This document shows positions 37,767-46,309 of a stretch of DNA of 64,000 nt, one piece after another. The stretch comes from Porphyromonas gingivicanis JCM 15907 (GTDB lineage Bacteria > Bacteroidota > Bacteroidia > Bacteroidales > Porphyromonadaceae): NCBI RefSeq assembly GCF_000614585.1, contig NZ_BAKX01000003.1, positions 186,001-250,000 on the forward strand, read 5' to 3'. Within the stretch, counting starts at the first letter, position 1, and every line of letters begins with the position of its first letter. The translations under genes were made by a program, and so were the position numbers. The notes under the pieces are model-generated. The model had not been told where the DNA came from. It was given only the letters and a program-made list of their open reading frames with translations, and did not search any database.

Positions 37767-38689
37767 ATGACAGATAGAGAGTTGATAGATGCCTACAAGC
37801 GTTATCTGCGCTTGGAACTTAATTTAACCGAGAATAGTATACAGGCTTACCTTGGAGATGTGGAAAAACTCTTTCATTTCTTACATACTTCAGGCATAAC
37901 ATTGGAAGAAGTTACCTACGCTACTCTTCAGCAATTCGTAGCTCAACTCTACGATTTGGGCATTTCTCCCCGTTCTACAGCAAGGATTATTTCGGGTGTT
38001 AAGAGCTTTTATAGATTTCTTATGTTGGAAGAGTATGTCGAGTTGGACCCAAGTGAACTTTTAGAGACACCAAAGATTGGACTTCATTTACCCACAGTAC
38101 TTTCTGTCGAGGAGATAGACCATATCATTGAAAGTATTGATATGACTAAGGACGAAGGGCTGCGTAATAGAGCAATTATAGAGGTACTTTACAGTTGTGG
38201 CTTACGAGTGAGTGAACTCTGCCATCTGCGTTTGCGAGATGTACATCCCGAAGAGGGGTTTGTGCAAGTATGGGGCAAGGGGCGTAAAGAGCGATTGGTG
38301 CCGATTAGCTCATCTGCTTGGAAGCTATCAATACCTACCTTTCTTCGGATAAGCGTTATACTCCCAAAGCTGGAGAGGGAGAGTATATATTTCTCTCTCG
38401 GCGGGGAAAAGCCATCTCACGCATAACGGTTTTCTGTCTTATCAAACAGCTTGCTACGATGGCGGGTATTACCAAAGAGATAAGTCCCCACACCTTTCGG
38501 CATAGCTTCGCGACCCATTTGCTTGAAGGGGGAGCTAACTTGCAGGCCATACGTATGATGCTGGGACATGAAGATATCGGTACTACCGAGATTTATACCC
38601 ATATTGACAAAACAAAATTGAGGAGAGATATACTGAAATATCACCCTCGAAATAGTGCTTACTATGATTCTCTGAAAGAAGAGGAGTAA
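37767..38689 (+). CDS. xerD: Tyrosine recombinase XerD, frame broken once
   Basis: About 307 residues after repair, the normal size. It resolves chromosome dimers at dif together with XerC and FtsK. The N-terminal SAM-like DNA-binding domain spans residues 1-90. Catalytic residues are visible: arginine in YSCGLRVSELCHLRL (about 145-159), HTFRHSFATHLLEGG with histidine and second arginine, HED in MMLGHEDIGTTEIY, and the tyrosine nucleophile in EIYTHI. The frame is lost at 38318, where a third T gives SSALEAINTYLSS. Genome maintenance role makes an assembly error more likely than decay. Confidence 0.92.
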
Positions 38690-38727
38690 TCTCTCAAAAT
38701 CCCTATACAGATAAGCGTTTTCAACGC

Positions 38728-38767
38728 AGGATAAACACTCCTTCTTCCTCTTTTTATCCTTTTTTTT
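38728..38767 (+). terminator. Possible terminator after xerD
   Basis: AGGATAAA and TTTATCCT pair across a loop of about 17 bases, followed by a T7 run. The loop is long, so efficiency is uncertain. Confidence 0.45.
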
Positions 38768-38793
38768 ATTTACCATATTTCTTGCTCCCAAAA

Positions 38794-38903
38794 GGTATAA
38801 TGGTTTTTGTAAAAAGGGTTATAGGGTAGGAACGAAAGGTATAACCCTTATGAGCGTAACCATTATACCTTTCGATAAACTCTACTATACCTACTCTCGT
38901 AAA
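38794..38903. repeat. 22-bp-period repeat array with inverted units (locus 4)
   Basis: Units at 38794 (GGTATAATGGTTTTTG), 38816 (GGGTTATAGGGTAGG), 38838 (GGTATAACCCTTATG), 38860 (CCATTATACCTTTCG) and 38882 (CTACTATACCTACTC), exactly 22 bases apart. The last two are in the inverted sense, so 38835-38873 forms a ten-base perfect inverted repeat, AAAGGTATAA against TTATACCTTT. Confidence 0.75.
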
Positions 38904-38945
38904 GCCTTCTGTCCAAACAATGTTTTACCTAAACTCAATAAATAG

Positions 38946-38953
38946 TACCTTTG
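38946..38953 (+). promoter_or_regulatory. -7 promoter box for the porX operon
   Basis: TACCTTTG, a perfect TAnnTTTG, 28 bases before the porX ATG. Confidence 0.6.
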
Positions 38954-38980
38954 TGGGAGAGCAATAAATAGATTATAACT

Positions 38981-40528
38981 ATGCCAACACAGTACAGAAT
39001 ACTTTGGGCAGACGATGAGATAGAGCTTCTCAAGCCTCATATCCTCTTTTTGGAGAAAAAAGGGTACTCTGTATTCCCTGCTCAAAGCGGTAATGATGCC
39101 TTAGATTTGCTCAAGAAGGAGTCTTTTGACTTAGTTTTCTTAGATGAAAATATGCCAGGTCTCTCTGGGCTTGAAACTTTAGAGCAGATACGCCACCTCT
39201 CTCCCTATTTACCTATTGTTATGGTGACCAAAAACGATGAGGAGTTTTTGATGAATAAAGCCATTGCAGGAAAGGTGGCGGACTTCTTAATAAAGCCTGT
39301 CAATCCGAGTCAGTTGCTCCTAACTCTTAAGAAAATACTCCAAAAGGAGCACCTCATCAGCGAGGCAGCAGTACTTGACTATCAGCAAGAGTTTCGCAAT
39401 ATTAGTATGCAACTTATGGGGCAACTTTCTTTGGAGGAGTGGAAAGAACTCTACAAGAAACTCATGAAGCGTAGCTTACAACTTGAAGAGGAGTATCCCG
39501 ATATGCTCGATATGCTTGATATGCAACGGAGAGAGGCTCAACAGCAATTTGGACGATTTGTTTGCCGCGAGTATGAGGGGTGGATAAAGAACCCTACTTC
39601 TCGCCCTTTGATGAGTCCCGACCTTTTTTCAAAACGAGTATTCCCTCTTTTGGATAAGGGAGAGAAAGTCTTTTTTGTACTGATTGACAACTTCCGTTAC
39701 GACCAATGGCTCTCTGTAAAAGACTTGCTGAGCGATCTTTTTCACTTTGAAGAAGATCTGTATATGGCCATCTTACCTACGGCTACACAGTATGCTCGCA
39801 ATGCTATCTTTTCAGGGTTGATGCCTGCACAAATAGCCCAACAATTTCCCGACCTATGGGTAGATGAGGAGAGCGAAGAGGGTAAGAACCTCAATGAAGC
39901 TCCCATGATTCAAACTCAATTGGAGCGCTTTCGTAAACCCTATGAGTTTTCGTATCACAAGGTTTATGAAACACGTTATGGAGAGAAGTTGCTTGCTTCG
40001 ATGGACCAACTGGCTCGCTATCCGCTGAATATCATTGTGCTTAACTTTGTCGATATGCTTTCTCATGCCCGCACAGAGAGTCGTATGATTCGGGAGTTGG
40101 CGAACGATGAAGCTGCCTACCGCTCCTTGACCCGAAGTTGGTTCAAGCATTCTACTACCTACCGTCTTTTCAAAAAAATGGCTGAGATGAAGTGTCGCAT
40201 CATACTCACTACCGACCATGGTACAGTACGAGTAAAAAATCCAGTCAAGGTAATAGGCGATCGCAATACAAGTACTAATTTGCGATATAAGTTGGGGCGC
40301 AATCTTACTTATGATAGCAAAGAGGTATATGCTGTAGTAAAACCCCGAGAAATAGGGTTACCCTCTACGCACATAACAGATAAGTTCATATTTTGCTATG
40401 AAGATGACTTCTTTGCTTATCCTAACAACTATAATTACTATGTGGGTTACTATCGAGACACTTTCCAACATGGAGGTATCTCTATGGAAGAGATGATGGT
40501 ACCTATAATTGATTTACAGCCTAAATGA
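38981..40528 (+). CDS. porX: Type IX secretion response regulator PorX
   Basis: 515 residues. An N-terminal receiver domain (RILWADDEIELLKPHI, phosphoacceptor aspartate in LVFLDENMPG near 57, lysine in FLIKPVNPS near 106) is joined to a C-terminal PglZ/alkaline-phosphatase-like domain (FVLIDNFRYDQW near 229, TTDHGTVRVKNP near 410). This receiver-PglZ fusion is the PorX architecture; with PorY and SigP it activates type IX secretion genes in Porphyromonas. No BREX genes are nearby, so a phage-defence PglZ is excluded. Its stop overlaps tsaE by four bases, starting the porX-tsaE-tdk-rbfA run. Confidence 0.94.
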   Translation: MPTQYRILWADDEIELLKPHILFLEKKGYSVFPAQSGNDALDLLKKESFDLVFLDENMPGLSGLETLEQIRHLSPYLPIVMVTKNDEEFLMNKAIAGKVADFLIKPVNPSQLLLTLKKILQKEHLISEAAVLDYQQEFRNISMQLMGQLSLEEWKELYKKLMKRSLQLEEEYPDMLDMLDMQRREAQQQFGRFVCREYEGWIKNPTSRPLMSPDLFSKRVFPLLDKGEKVFFVLIDNFRYDQWLSVKDLLSDLFHFEEDLYMAILPTATQYARNAIFSGLMPAQIAQQFPDLWVDEESEEGKNLNEAPMIQTQLERFRKPYEFSYHKVYETRYGEKLLASMDQLARYPLNIIVLNFVDMLSHARTESRMIRELANDEAAYRSLTRSWFKHSTTYRLFKKMAEMKCRIILTTDHGTVRVKNPVKVIGDRNTSTNLRYKLGRNLTYDSKEVYAVVKPREIGLPSTHITDKFIFCYEDDFFAYPNNYNYYVGYYRDTFQHGGISMEEMMVPIIDLQPK

Positions 40529-40992
40529 ATACTATTGTAATAGAGAGCTTGGCAGATATTGCTCGAGCGGCTCAGTACTTTATAGAGCAGGTGCAAGGGT
40601 ATAAGGTATTTGCTTTTGTAGCTCCCATGGGTACGGGTAAGACAACTTTTATAACCGCTCTATGCCGAGCTTTGGGGGCGGACGATGTTATGAATAGTCC
40701 CACCTTTGCCATCGTTAATGAGTATGCCCTGCCCAATAGCGAGAGTGTTATCTATCATATGGATTGCTACCGTTTTGATTGTTTGGAAGATGCTCTTAAC
40801 TTAGGCTTCTCGGATTATATTGAGAGTGGCAACTATTGCTTTATTGAGTGGCCCGAAGTTATTGAGGCTCTCCTCCCAGAGGATACAATTTATGTAGAGA
40901 TGAAGGAAATCGAAGATGGACGTCGCCATATAATGCTTTACAATAGCAAAGAGTACAATTCTATACAGAACCATGGAGTTGGGAGAGATTGA
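40525..40992 (+). CDS. tsaE: tRNA threonylcarbamoyladenosine ATPase TsaE
   Basis: 155 residues. P-loop APMGTGKTTFITALC at about 32-46, SPTFAIVNEY at about 72-81 and YHMDCYRF at about 91-98 are the TsaE hallmarks. It drives turnover of the TsaBD complex that makes t6A on tRNAs reading ANN codons; essential in most bacteria. It overlaps porX by four bases and tdk by 20, so translation of the three is coupled. Confidence 0.95.
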   Translation: MNTIVIESLADIARAAQYFIEQVQGYKVFAFVAPMGTGKTTFITALCRALGADDVMNSPTFAIVNEYALPNSESVIYHMDCYRFDCLEDALNLGFSDYIESGNYCFIEWPEVIEALLPEDTIYVEMKEIEDGRRHIMLYNSKEYNSIQNHGVGRD

Positions 40993-41593
40993 AAGAGCCT
41001 ACACGAGCTCTCACAGAAGAGGGTCGATAGAGGTAATTTGTGGCTCGATGTTTAGTGGTAAAACGGAAGAGCTGATGCGTCGCTTGCGCAGAGCCTCCAT
41101 AGCCCAACTTAAAGTGGAGGTGTACAAACCTGCCATAGATACTCGCTATGACGATAAGAATATAGTCTCGCACGATGCTCGTAGTTTCGACTCCAATGCA
41201 GTAGACAATGCTCAGTTGATACTTCTATTGGCCTCCGATGCAGATGTAGTAGGTATTGACGAGGCGCAGTTTTTTGACGAAAGTATTGTATATGTAGTGG
41301 AGCAATTAGCCGATGATGGCAAGCGAGTCGTTATTGCAGGGCTTGATTTGGACTATAAAAGAAATCCTTTTGGCTCTATGCCTGCGCTTATGGCAGTGGC
41401 AGACTATGTATCTAAAGTACATGCTGTTTGTATGGATTGCGGAGCTCCTGCCAATTATTCTTATCGTCTCTCTGAGCAAGAGCATCAAATCCTTTTGGGA
41501 GAGCTTGAAAGCTACCGCCCTCTCTGTCGCAATTGTTATTTACACAGAGTACTCAACCCATTGAAACAAGAACCAAATAAACAAGAAAACTAA
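40973..41593 (+). CDS. tdk: Thymidine kinase (type II)
   Basis: 206 residues. P-loop GSMFSGKTEEL at about 25-35, lasso and catalytic region GIDEAQFFDE at about 96-105, and zinc cysteines CMDCG (near 148) and CRNC (near 185). It phosphorylates thymidine for salvage. The start lies inside tsaE (20-base overlap), and rbfA follows after four bases. Intact. Confidence 0.95.
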   Translation: MELGEIERAYTSSHRRGSIEVICGSMFSGKTEELMRRLRRASIAQLKVEVYKPAIDTRYDDKNIVSHDARSFDSNAVDNAQLILLLASDADVVGIDEAQFFDESIVYVVEQLADDGKRVVIAGLDLDYKRNPFGSMPALMAVADYVSKVHAVCMDCGAPANYSYRLSEQEHQILLGELESYRPLCRNCYLHRVLNPLKQEPNKQEN

Positions 41594-41597
41594 GGCT

Positions 41598-41933
41598 ATG
41601 GATAATAGACGAATTAATAAAGTGTCTCGCCTCATTCAGAAAGAATTGGGCGAGCTTATACGTAAGCAGACCGCTTCCGTCTCTGGGGTTATTATTAGTG
41701 TAACGCAGGTAGTTATATCGCCAGACCTTGCCGTGGCAAAAGTCTATTTGAGCGTTTTCCCCAGTGCAAAGTCTTCTACCTTGATGCCCATTATACAAGG
41801 CAATGCAGCACAACTTCGTTACGATTTAGGGGTAGAGTTAGGCAAGCAGTTGCGTGTTATCCCCGAACTTATTTTTTACTTGGACGATACGTTAGATTAT
41901 CTTGATAACATAGATCGGCTACTGAAAAAATAA
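41598..41933 (+). CDS. rbfA: Ribosome-binding factor A
   Basis: 111 residues with the KH-type RbfA fold: RLIQKELGELIRKQT near the N-terminus and VVISPDLAVAKVYLSVFP at about 42-59. It binds 16S rRNA and aids late 30S assembly. It is the last gene of the tight porX-tsaE-tdk-rbfA run; the LolC/E-type permease follows after 70 bases. Confidence 0.93.
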   Translation: MDNRRINKVSRLIQKELGELIRKQTASVSGVIISVTQVVISPDLAVAKVYLSVFPSAKSSTLMPIIQGNAAQLRYDLGVELGKQLRVIPELIFYLDDTLDYLDNIDRLLKK

Positions 41934-42003
41934 TTGCTTTTCTTGTTTGTACTTACAATAGGTCTTTGTAGTTGACGCTGTTTTTTCTCTAAACTTTTGT
42001 AGA

Positions 42004-43205
42004 ATGCTCTCTTTGCGCTTAGCTTCTCGTTACTTCTTTTCGATGAAGAGATTGCATTCTGTACATATCATCTCTACAATCTCTTCTATTACGGTGGGGA
42101 TAGTGGTTATGGCAGCGGTTTGTATCCTCTCTATTTTTAATGGATATGAACGTATTTTGCTCAATCAAGTTAGCTTCTTAGACCCTCCTCTACTTATTGA
42201 GCGTGCAGATAAACAGGTTTTTCTCTCTGAAGAACCGCACTTGCAGAAGATACTATCGCAGACTACAAGTTTAGAAAACTACTCCTTTGCTCTACAAGCA
42301 GATGGGGTAGTGCGCTCTGACGTTACACAGCGAGTAGCACATCTTTATGGTGTAGATACCGCTTTTGCTGAGGTCAATAATGTTGCACCCCTTGCTTTTT
42401 TAGGACAGTTTACAACAAAGGAAGAACAGTACACTTTGGGGTTAGAACTCTATGGAACTCTCTTTCCCGTCTTTTCTGCTTTGGAGGATAGCGTTATGAT
42501 TTACAGCCCCAAAAGGAAAGGATTTATCAATCCAATGTTACCCAATACCGCCTTTCGATTGAAAAAGGGCGAGGCGACTTCCGTAATTAATGTGCAAAAT
42601 GAGTATTATGACCAATCTCTTTTTTTAGATATTGATGCGCTACGCACTCTTTTGGATTATACCTCTTCCGAAGCCGATAGGGTGCTATTACTACCCAAAA
42701 AAGAGCTTTCGCTCTCAGAGGTACAAAAGAGCTTGCAAGAGGATTTGGGAGATGAATGGAGGGTGCTTAATCGTGCGGAGCAACAACCTGATTTGATTCG
42801 CTTGGTTGCTATTGAGAAATGGATGAGCTTCTTTATCCTTTTTTTCGTTCTTCTGTTAGCAGCGTTCAATGTGGTATGCTCTTCCTCAATGTTGATTATC
42901 GAAAAAAAGAGAGACGTAGAGATACTCTCTTTCTTGGGGGGCAGAGTAAATTCGTTCGTCGAGTGTTTTTAATCCAAGGTTTTTTTGTTACTTTTTTAGG
43001 AGCCTTTATTGGTTTCTTTTTGGGGCTACTGCTCATAGGAGCGCAAGACCGATGGGGGTGGATTACCTATGGACAAGGAATTTACAAGCAACCCTATCCT
43101 GTAGAGATACAAGGTCTTGATATTTTCATCCTACTGATGACTATTGTTATAGTAGGCTACTTGTCTTCTCTTTATCCCGTATATCGTTTACTCAGAAAAA
43201 AATAA
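42004..43205 (+). CDS. LolC/LolE-type ABC permease, frame broken once
   Basis: About 400 residues after repair. FtsX/MacB topology: an N-terminal helix at about 20-45 (SITVGIVVMAAVCILSIFNGYE), a large periplasmic domain, then three C-terminal helices. Such proteins extract lipoproteins from the inner membrane with a LolD ATPase, which is not encoded here. The frame is lost in the G-run at 42936-42941; a seventh G joins EILSFLGG to QSKFVRRVFLIQGFFV, the expected FtsX-domain sequence. Lipoprotein release is the likely role, but a MacB-like exporter cannot be excluded. Confidence 0.85.
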
Positions 43206-43212
43206 CTCTTCT

Positions 43213-43764
43213 ATGGATAACCAACTCTTTTCTCAACCCATAATGCAGAAGTTAAGAGACGAAAACCCTGCTGAATACCTTCTTTATATATGGAAACTGG
43301 AAGAATTAGTAAGAGCTTTTCCATCCCAAGAAACTTTCCAAGAGTATTGCAACGGATTGCTCACCGATAAGGAGAATGTGCCTCTTGTTACGTTGCTCCG
43401 AAAGGTTTACGCTGAGTTGCAAGAAGAAGAACTTTTGGAAAAGATGGGAACCCATAGCCAAGATATACGGTGTTTGATTAAAACTTTAGAGGATTTGCAC
43501 CTAAGGTTGCTTGAAGATGAGCGAGAAGAGATTTATCAAGGTTTACATTTACAAGTGTTACCTTCCATTATTGCTTTGCAAAAGAAAAACGGAGCGCAAG
43601 CAAAGGGCGAGATAGAGACCTGCTTGGAAGCTATCTATGGTTTACATAGGTTGCAAAGCACGCAAAAAGAGGTTTTCCCAGACACATTAGAAATGCTCAA
43701 AAAGTTTGGTCTTCTTCTCAAAGTATTGGGTGAAAAACGAATGACTTATAAAGAGTCGGAGTAA
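43213..43764 (+). CDS. DUF4924-like protein
   Basis: 183 residues, soluble and largely helical, with NPAEYLLYIWKLEELVRAF near the N-terminus. This start resembles the DUF4924 family of Bacteroidales, whose function is unknown. The rest is leucine- and glutamate-rich without catalytic motifs. It follows the permease after eight bases and precedes rfbD by 15, so it is in the same transcript. The family name is from memory of the N-terminal pattern. Confidence 0.65.
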   Translation: MDNQLFSQPIMQKLRDENPAEYLLYIWKLEELVRAFPSQETFQEYCNGLLTDKENVPLVTLLRKVYAELQEEELLEKMGTHSQDIRCLIKTLEDLHLRLLEDEREEIYQGLHLQVLPSIIALQKKNGAQAKGEIETCLEAIYGLHRLQSTQKEVFPDTLEMLKKFGLLLKVLGEKRMTYKESE

Positions 43765-43778
43765 GATACTGGACGTTT

Positions 43779-44708
43779 ATGGCAGAGAAAAAAGCTCTAA
43801 TTGTACTTTTGGGAGCTAATGGACAGTTGGGACGTTCCCTGCTTCGCTATTTTTCTTCAGAAGAGCAGTGGAAGGCTTCGGATTGTTTTCCTATAACAAG
43901 AGCGGAGTGTGATTTTGAGAAGAAACAAGAGGTCGAAGGTTTATTTCACCTCTTGGACAACTTGTATAAGGAGAGAAACTATGGCACTTGTATAGTTGTC
44001 AATACTGTGGCTTATACTCAAGTTGATCAAGCAGAGGTCGAAGAGGAGCGAGCTATGTATCTTAATGCCTATTTGGTAGCAGATTTAGCGCGAGAGATTG
44101 ATGCCCGAGGGTGGGCTATGGTACAAATAAGTACCGACTATGTTTTTGATGGCAAAAAGAGAACACCCTATTTAACCACAGATATACCACATCCACTTTC
44201 TGTATATGGTAGAAGCAAATATGAAGGAGAGTTGGCTCTTCAGAATAACATAATGAGGGGCAGAGGTGTGGTTGTAAGGACCTCGTGGCTTTATGCTCCA
44301 TTTGGCAAAAATTTTCTCAAGACTATTCTGCATCTTGCTCGTTCTAAAAAAGAGCTGCGAGTAGTAGCCGATCAGTGTGGAGCCCCTACATATGCACCTC
44401 ATTTAGCAGAGTACATAGGGGGGCTTTGTCAGAAATTTGTAGATACAGGGCTATTTCCTTCTTTTATAAATCATTTCTGTGATCAAGGAGAAACCTCATG
44501 GTATGGCTTCGCTAAGGAAATAGTCAAAGAAGCTTCTTTGGAAGCTTCTTGTAGAGTACTCCCTATTACTACCGAGGATTATCCAACATTGGCTCTTCGT
44601 CCTGCTTATTCTCTTCTCGCTTTGGAGAGTACCATTTGTCCTTGTTGCCCTTGGCAGGTAGGTGTGAAGAAATGTATCGAAGAACTCTCATTGTTGGATG
44701 ATATCTAA
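43779..44708 (+). CDS. rfbD: dTDP-4-dehydrorhamnose reductase
   Basis: 309 residues, short-chain dehydrogenase fold. GANGQLGRSLLRYF at about 12-25 binds NADPH, VVNTVAYTQVDQAEVEEERA at about 70-90 and STDYVFDG at about 113-120 match the family, and the YxxxK pair appears as YGRSKYEGE at about 137-145. It makes dTDP-L-rhamnose, the donor for rhamnosyltransferases. The partner genes rfbA, rfbB and rfbC are not in the window. Confidence 0.93.
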   Translation: MAEKKALIVLLGANGQLGRSLLRYFSSEEQWKASDCFPITRAECDFEKKQEVEGLFHLLDNLYKERNYGTCIVVNTVAYTQVDQAEVEEERAMYLNAYLVADLAREIDARGWAMVQISTDYVFDGKKRTPYLTTDIPHPLSVYGRSKYEGELALQNNIMRGRGVVVRTSWLYAPFGKNFLKTILHLARSKKELRVVADQCGAPTYAPHLAEYIGGLCQKFVDTGLFPSFINHFCDQGETSWYGFAKEIVKEASLEASCRVLPITTEDYPTLALRPAYSLLALESTICPCCPWQVGVKKCIEELSLLDDI

Positions 44709-44870
44709 TAAAAATGAGGGTTAAGAGAGGTGAATACCTACTAATATTTATCTCTTTGGTGTAACTTTCTTCATAATCCTTAGGTATTTTTTGTTTTCAT
44801 GTATGGGTGGTTATGCTGTGAAGTTGGGATTTTTTCTTTGATAGGTGTATTCTAAATAGATATTTATACC

Positions 44871-44878
44871 TACTTTTG
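44871..44878 (+). promoter_or_regulatory. -7 promoter box for the rnf operon
   Basis: TACTTTTG, matching TAnnTTTG, about 43 bases before the RseC-like gene. No convincing -33 element at the right spacing. Confidence 0.5.
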
Positions 44879-44920
44879 TGGAGTCTAAGAGTTATTATTG
44901 TAAAAAGCTTTGTATAAGCG

Positions 44921-45358
44921 ATGAGTCAAGACGTTTTAGAACAGAGGGCTATCGTCTCTCGTGTGCGTGATGCTTACGTAGTTGTTACTGTTCAGCAGAA
45001 GAGTGCTTGTAGTGGTTGTCATGCAGCAAGTGCGTGTTCTTCGGCAGACTGTAAAGAACGAGAGATAACGGTCTACTCTCCCCAAGGAAACTTTGAGATT
45101 GGCGAGCCCGTTATTCTTAAAGGGCAGTATGCTATGGGTCGCTTGGCTGTTTTTTTGAGCTTTGTAGTTCCTTTGATTATAACTCTCGTAGTTGCCCTTT
45201 TGGCAAATTATGCTTTCCATTATTCTGAACTTAACACCGCTTTCTTGACCCTTGCCAGTGTGGGGGTTTATTATGGTGTGCTATCTATGTTTCGGTCTGT
45301 ATTGAAGCGTAAGTTTGTTTTCACAATAGAGAAAATTCATTCAAACGATAATATATGA
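44921..45358 (+). CDS. rseC: RseC/MucC-like SoxR-reducing system protein
   Basis: 145 residues. A cysteine-rich N-terminal part (SACSGCHAASACSSADCK at about 28-45) may bind an iron-sulfur cluster, and two helices follow at about 75-97 and 105-122. RseC-like proteins commonly head rnf operons in Bacteroidetes and are thought to help electron delivery or assembly. Its stop overlaps the rnfB start by four bases. Confidence 0.88.
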   Translation: MSQDVLEQRAIVSRVRDAYVVVTVQQKSACSGCHAASACSSADCKEREITVYSPQGNFEIGEPVILKGQYAMGRLAVFLSFVVPLIITLVVALLANYAFHYSELNTAFLTLASVGVYYGVLSMFRSVLKRKFVFTIEKIHSNDNI

Positions 45359-46266
45359 TACTAACTGCGATTGTGCTGGGCGTGATAGCCATTGTCAGTG
45401 CACTACTTCTTTATTTCGTATCGAAGAAATTCGAAGTGTATGAAGACCCTCGTATTGGAGCCGTATCCGAAGTTCTCCCTCAGGCCAACTGTGGGGGATG
45501 TGGTTATCCAGGATGTAGCGGTTTTGCTGCTGCATGCGTTGGAGCTTCCTCTTTAGATGGTCTCTTCTGTCCCGTGGGAGGAGCGGCTGTTATGGGGCAA
45601 GTAGCAGATATTTTAGGAATGTCTGCTGGGGCTGCCGAACCTATGGTAGCTGTTGTACGCTGTAATGGTACTTGTGAGGCTCGTCCCAAAGTTAACGAGT
45701 ATCAGGGTGCTAAGAGTTGTAAGATTGCTTCTGTACTCTATTCAGGAGAAACAGGCTGTTCTTTTGGTTGCTTAGGATTAGGAGACTGTGCGCTTTCTTG
45801 TGATTTCGATGCTTTGCATATGAATCCTGTTACAGGACTGCCTGAAATTGACGAAGAGAAATGTACCTCTTGTGGAGCTTGTGTAAAGGCTTGTCCTAAG
45901 ATGATTATAGAGCTTCGCAAGAAAGGACCTAAAGGACGTCGTGTGTTCGTCTCTTGTGTGAATAAGGATAAGGGTGGAGTAGCGATGAAAGCATGTAAGA
46001 GTGCTTGTATCGGTTGTGGAAAGTGTCAGAAGACATGTCCGTTTGAAGCGATCACTGTAGAGAACAATGTTGCATACATCGACTTTAACAAGTGTCGTTT
46101 GTGTCGTAAATGTGTGGCTGTTTGTCCTACTGGAGCTATTCATGAGACTAACTTCCCTCCTCGTAAACCTGAAGTACCTGCTGAGCCTAAAGCAGAGGCT
46201 CCAGCTCCTCAGGTGCCAGTAACTCCTCCAGCGCAACCATCAGATGCGCCTGTAGCTAATGCGTGA
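45355..46266 (+). CDS. rnfB: Rnf complex subunit RnfB
   Basis: 303 residues. An N-terminal membrane helix is followed by a four-cysteine cluster motif (ANCGGCGYPGCSGF at about 43-56) and then ferredoxin clusters CTSCGACVKACPKM, CIGCGKCQKTCPFEA and CRLCRKCVAVCPTGA. The tail is rich in proline and alanine. It is the peripheral iron-sulfur subunit receiving electrons from ferredoxin. The Rnf complex couples ferredoxin:NAD oxidoreduction to sodium or proton pumping. Intact. Confidence 0.97.
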   Translation: MILTAIVLGVIAIVSALLLYFVSKKFEVYEDPRIGAVSEVLPQANCGGCGYPGCSGFAAACVGASSLDGLFCPVGGAAVMGQVADILGMSAGAAEPMVAVVRCNGTCEARPKVNEYQGAKSCKIASVLYSGETGCSFGCLGLGDCALSCDFDALHMNPVTGLPEIDEEKCTSCGACVKACPKMIIELRKKGPKGRRVFVSCVNKDKGGVAMKACKSACIGCGKCQKTCPFEAITVENNVAYIDFNKCRLCRKCVAVCPTGAIHETNFPPRKPEVPAEPKAEAPAPQVPVTPPAQPSDAPVANA

Positions 46267-46309
46267 TAACAGTAAATAATCAAAAAACGATCATATTAGT
46301 ATAAATACT

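Noticed and set aside
38981-40528. BREX or phage-defence PglZ protein
   Set aside because: The PglZ-type domain is fused to a receiver domain, the PorX layout, and no brx genes are nearby.
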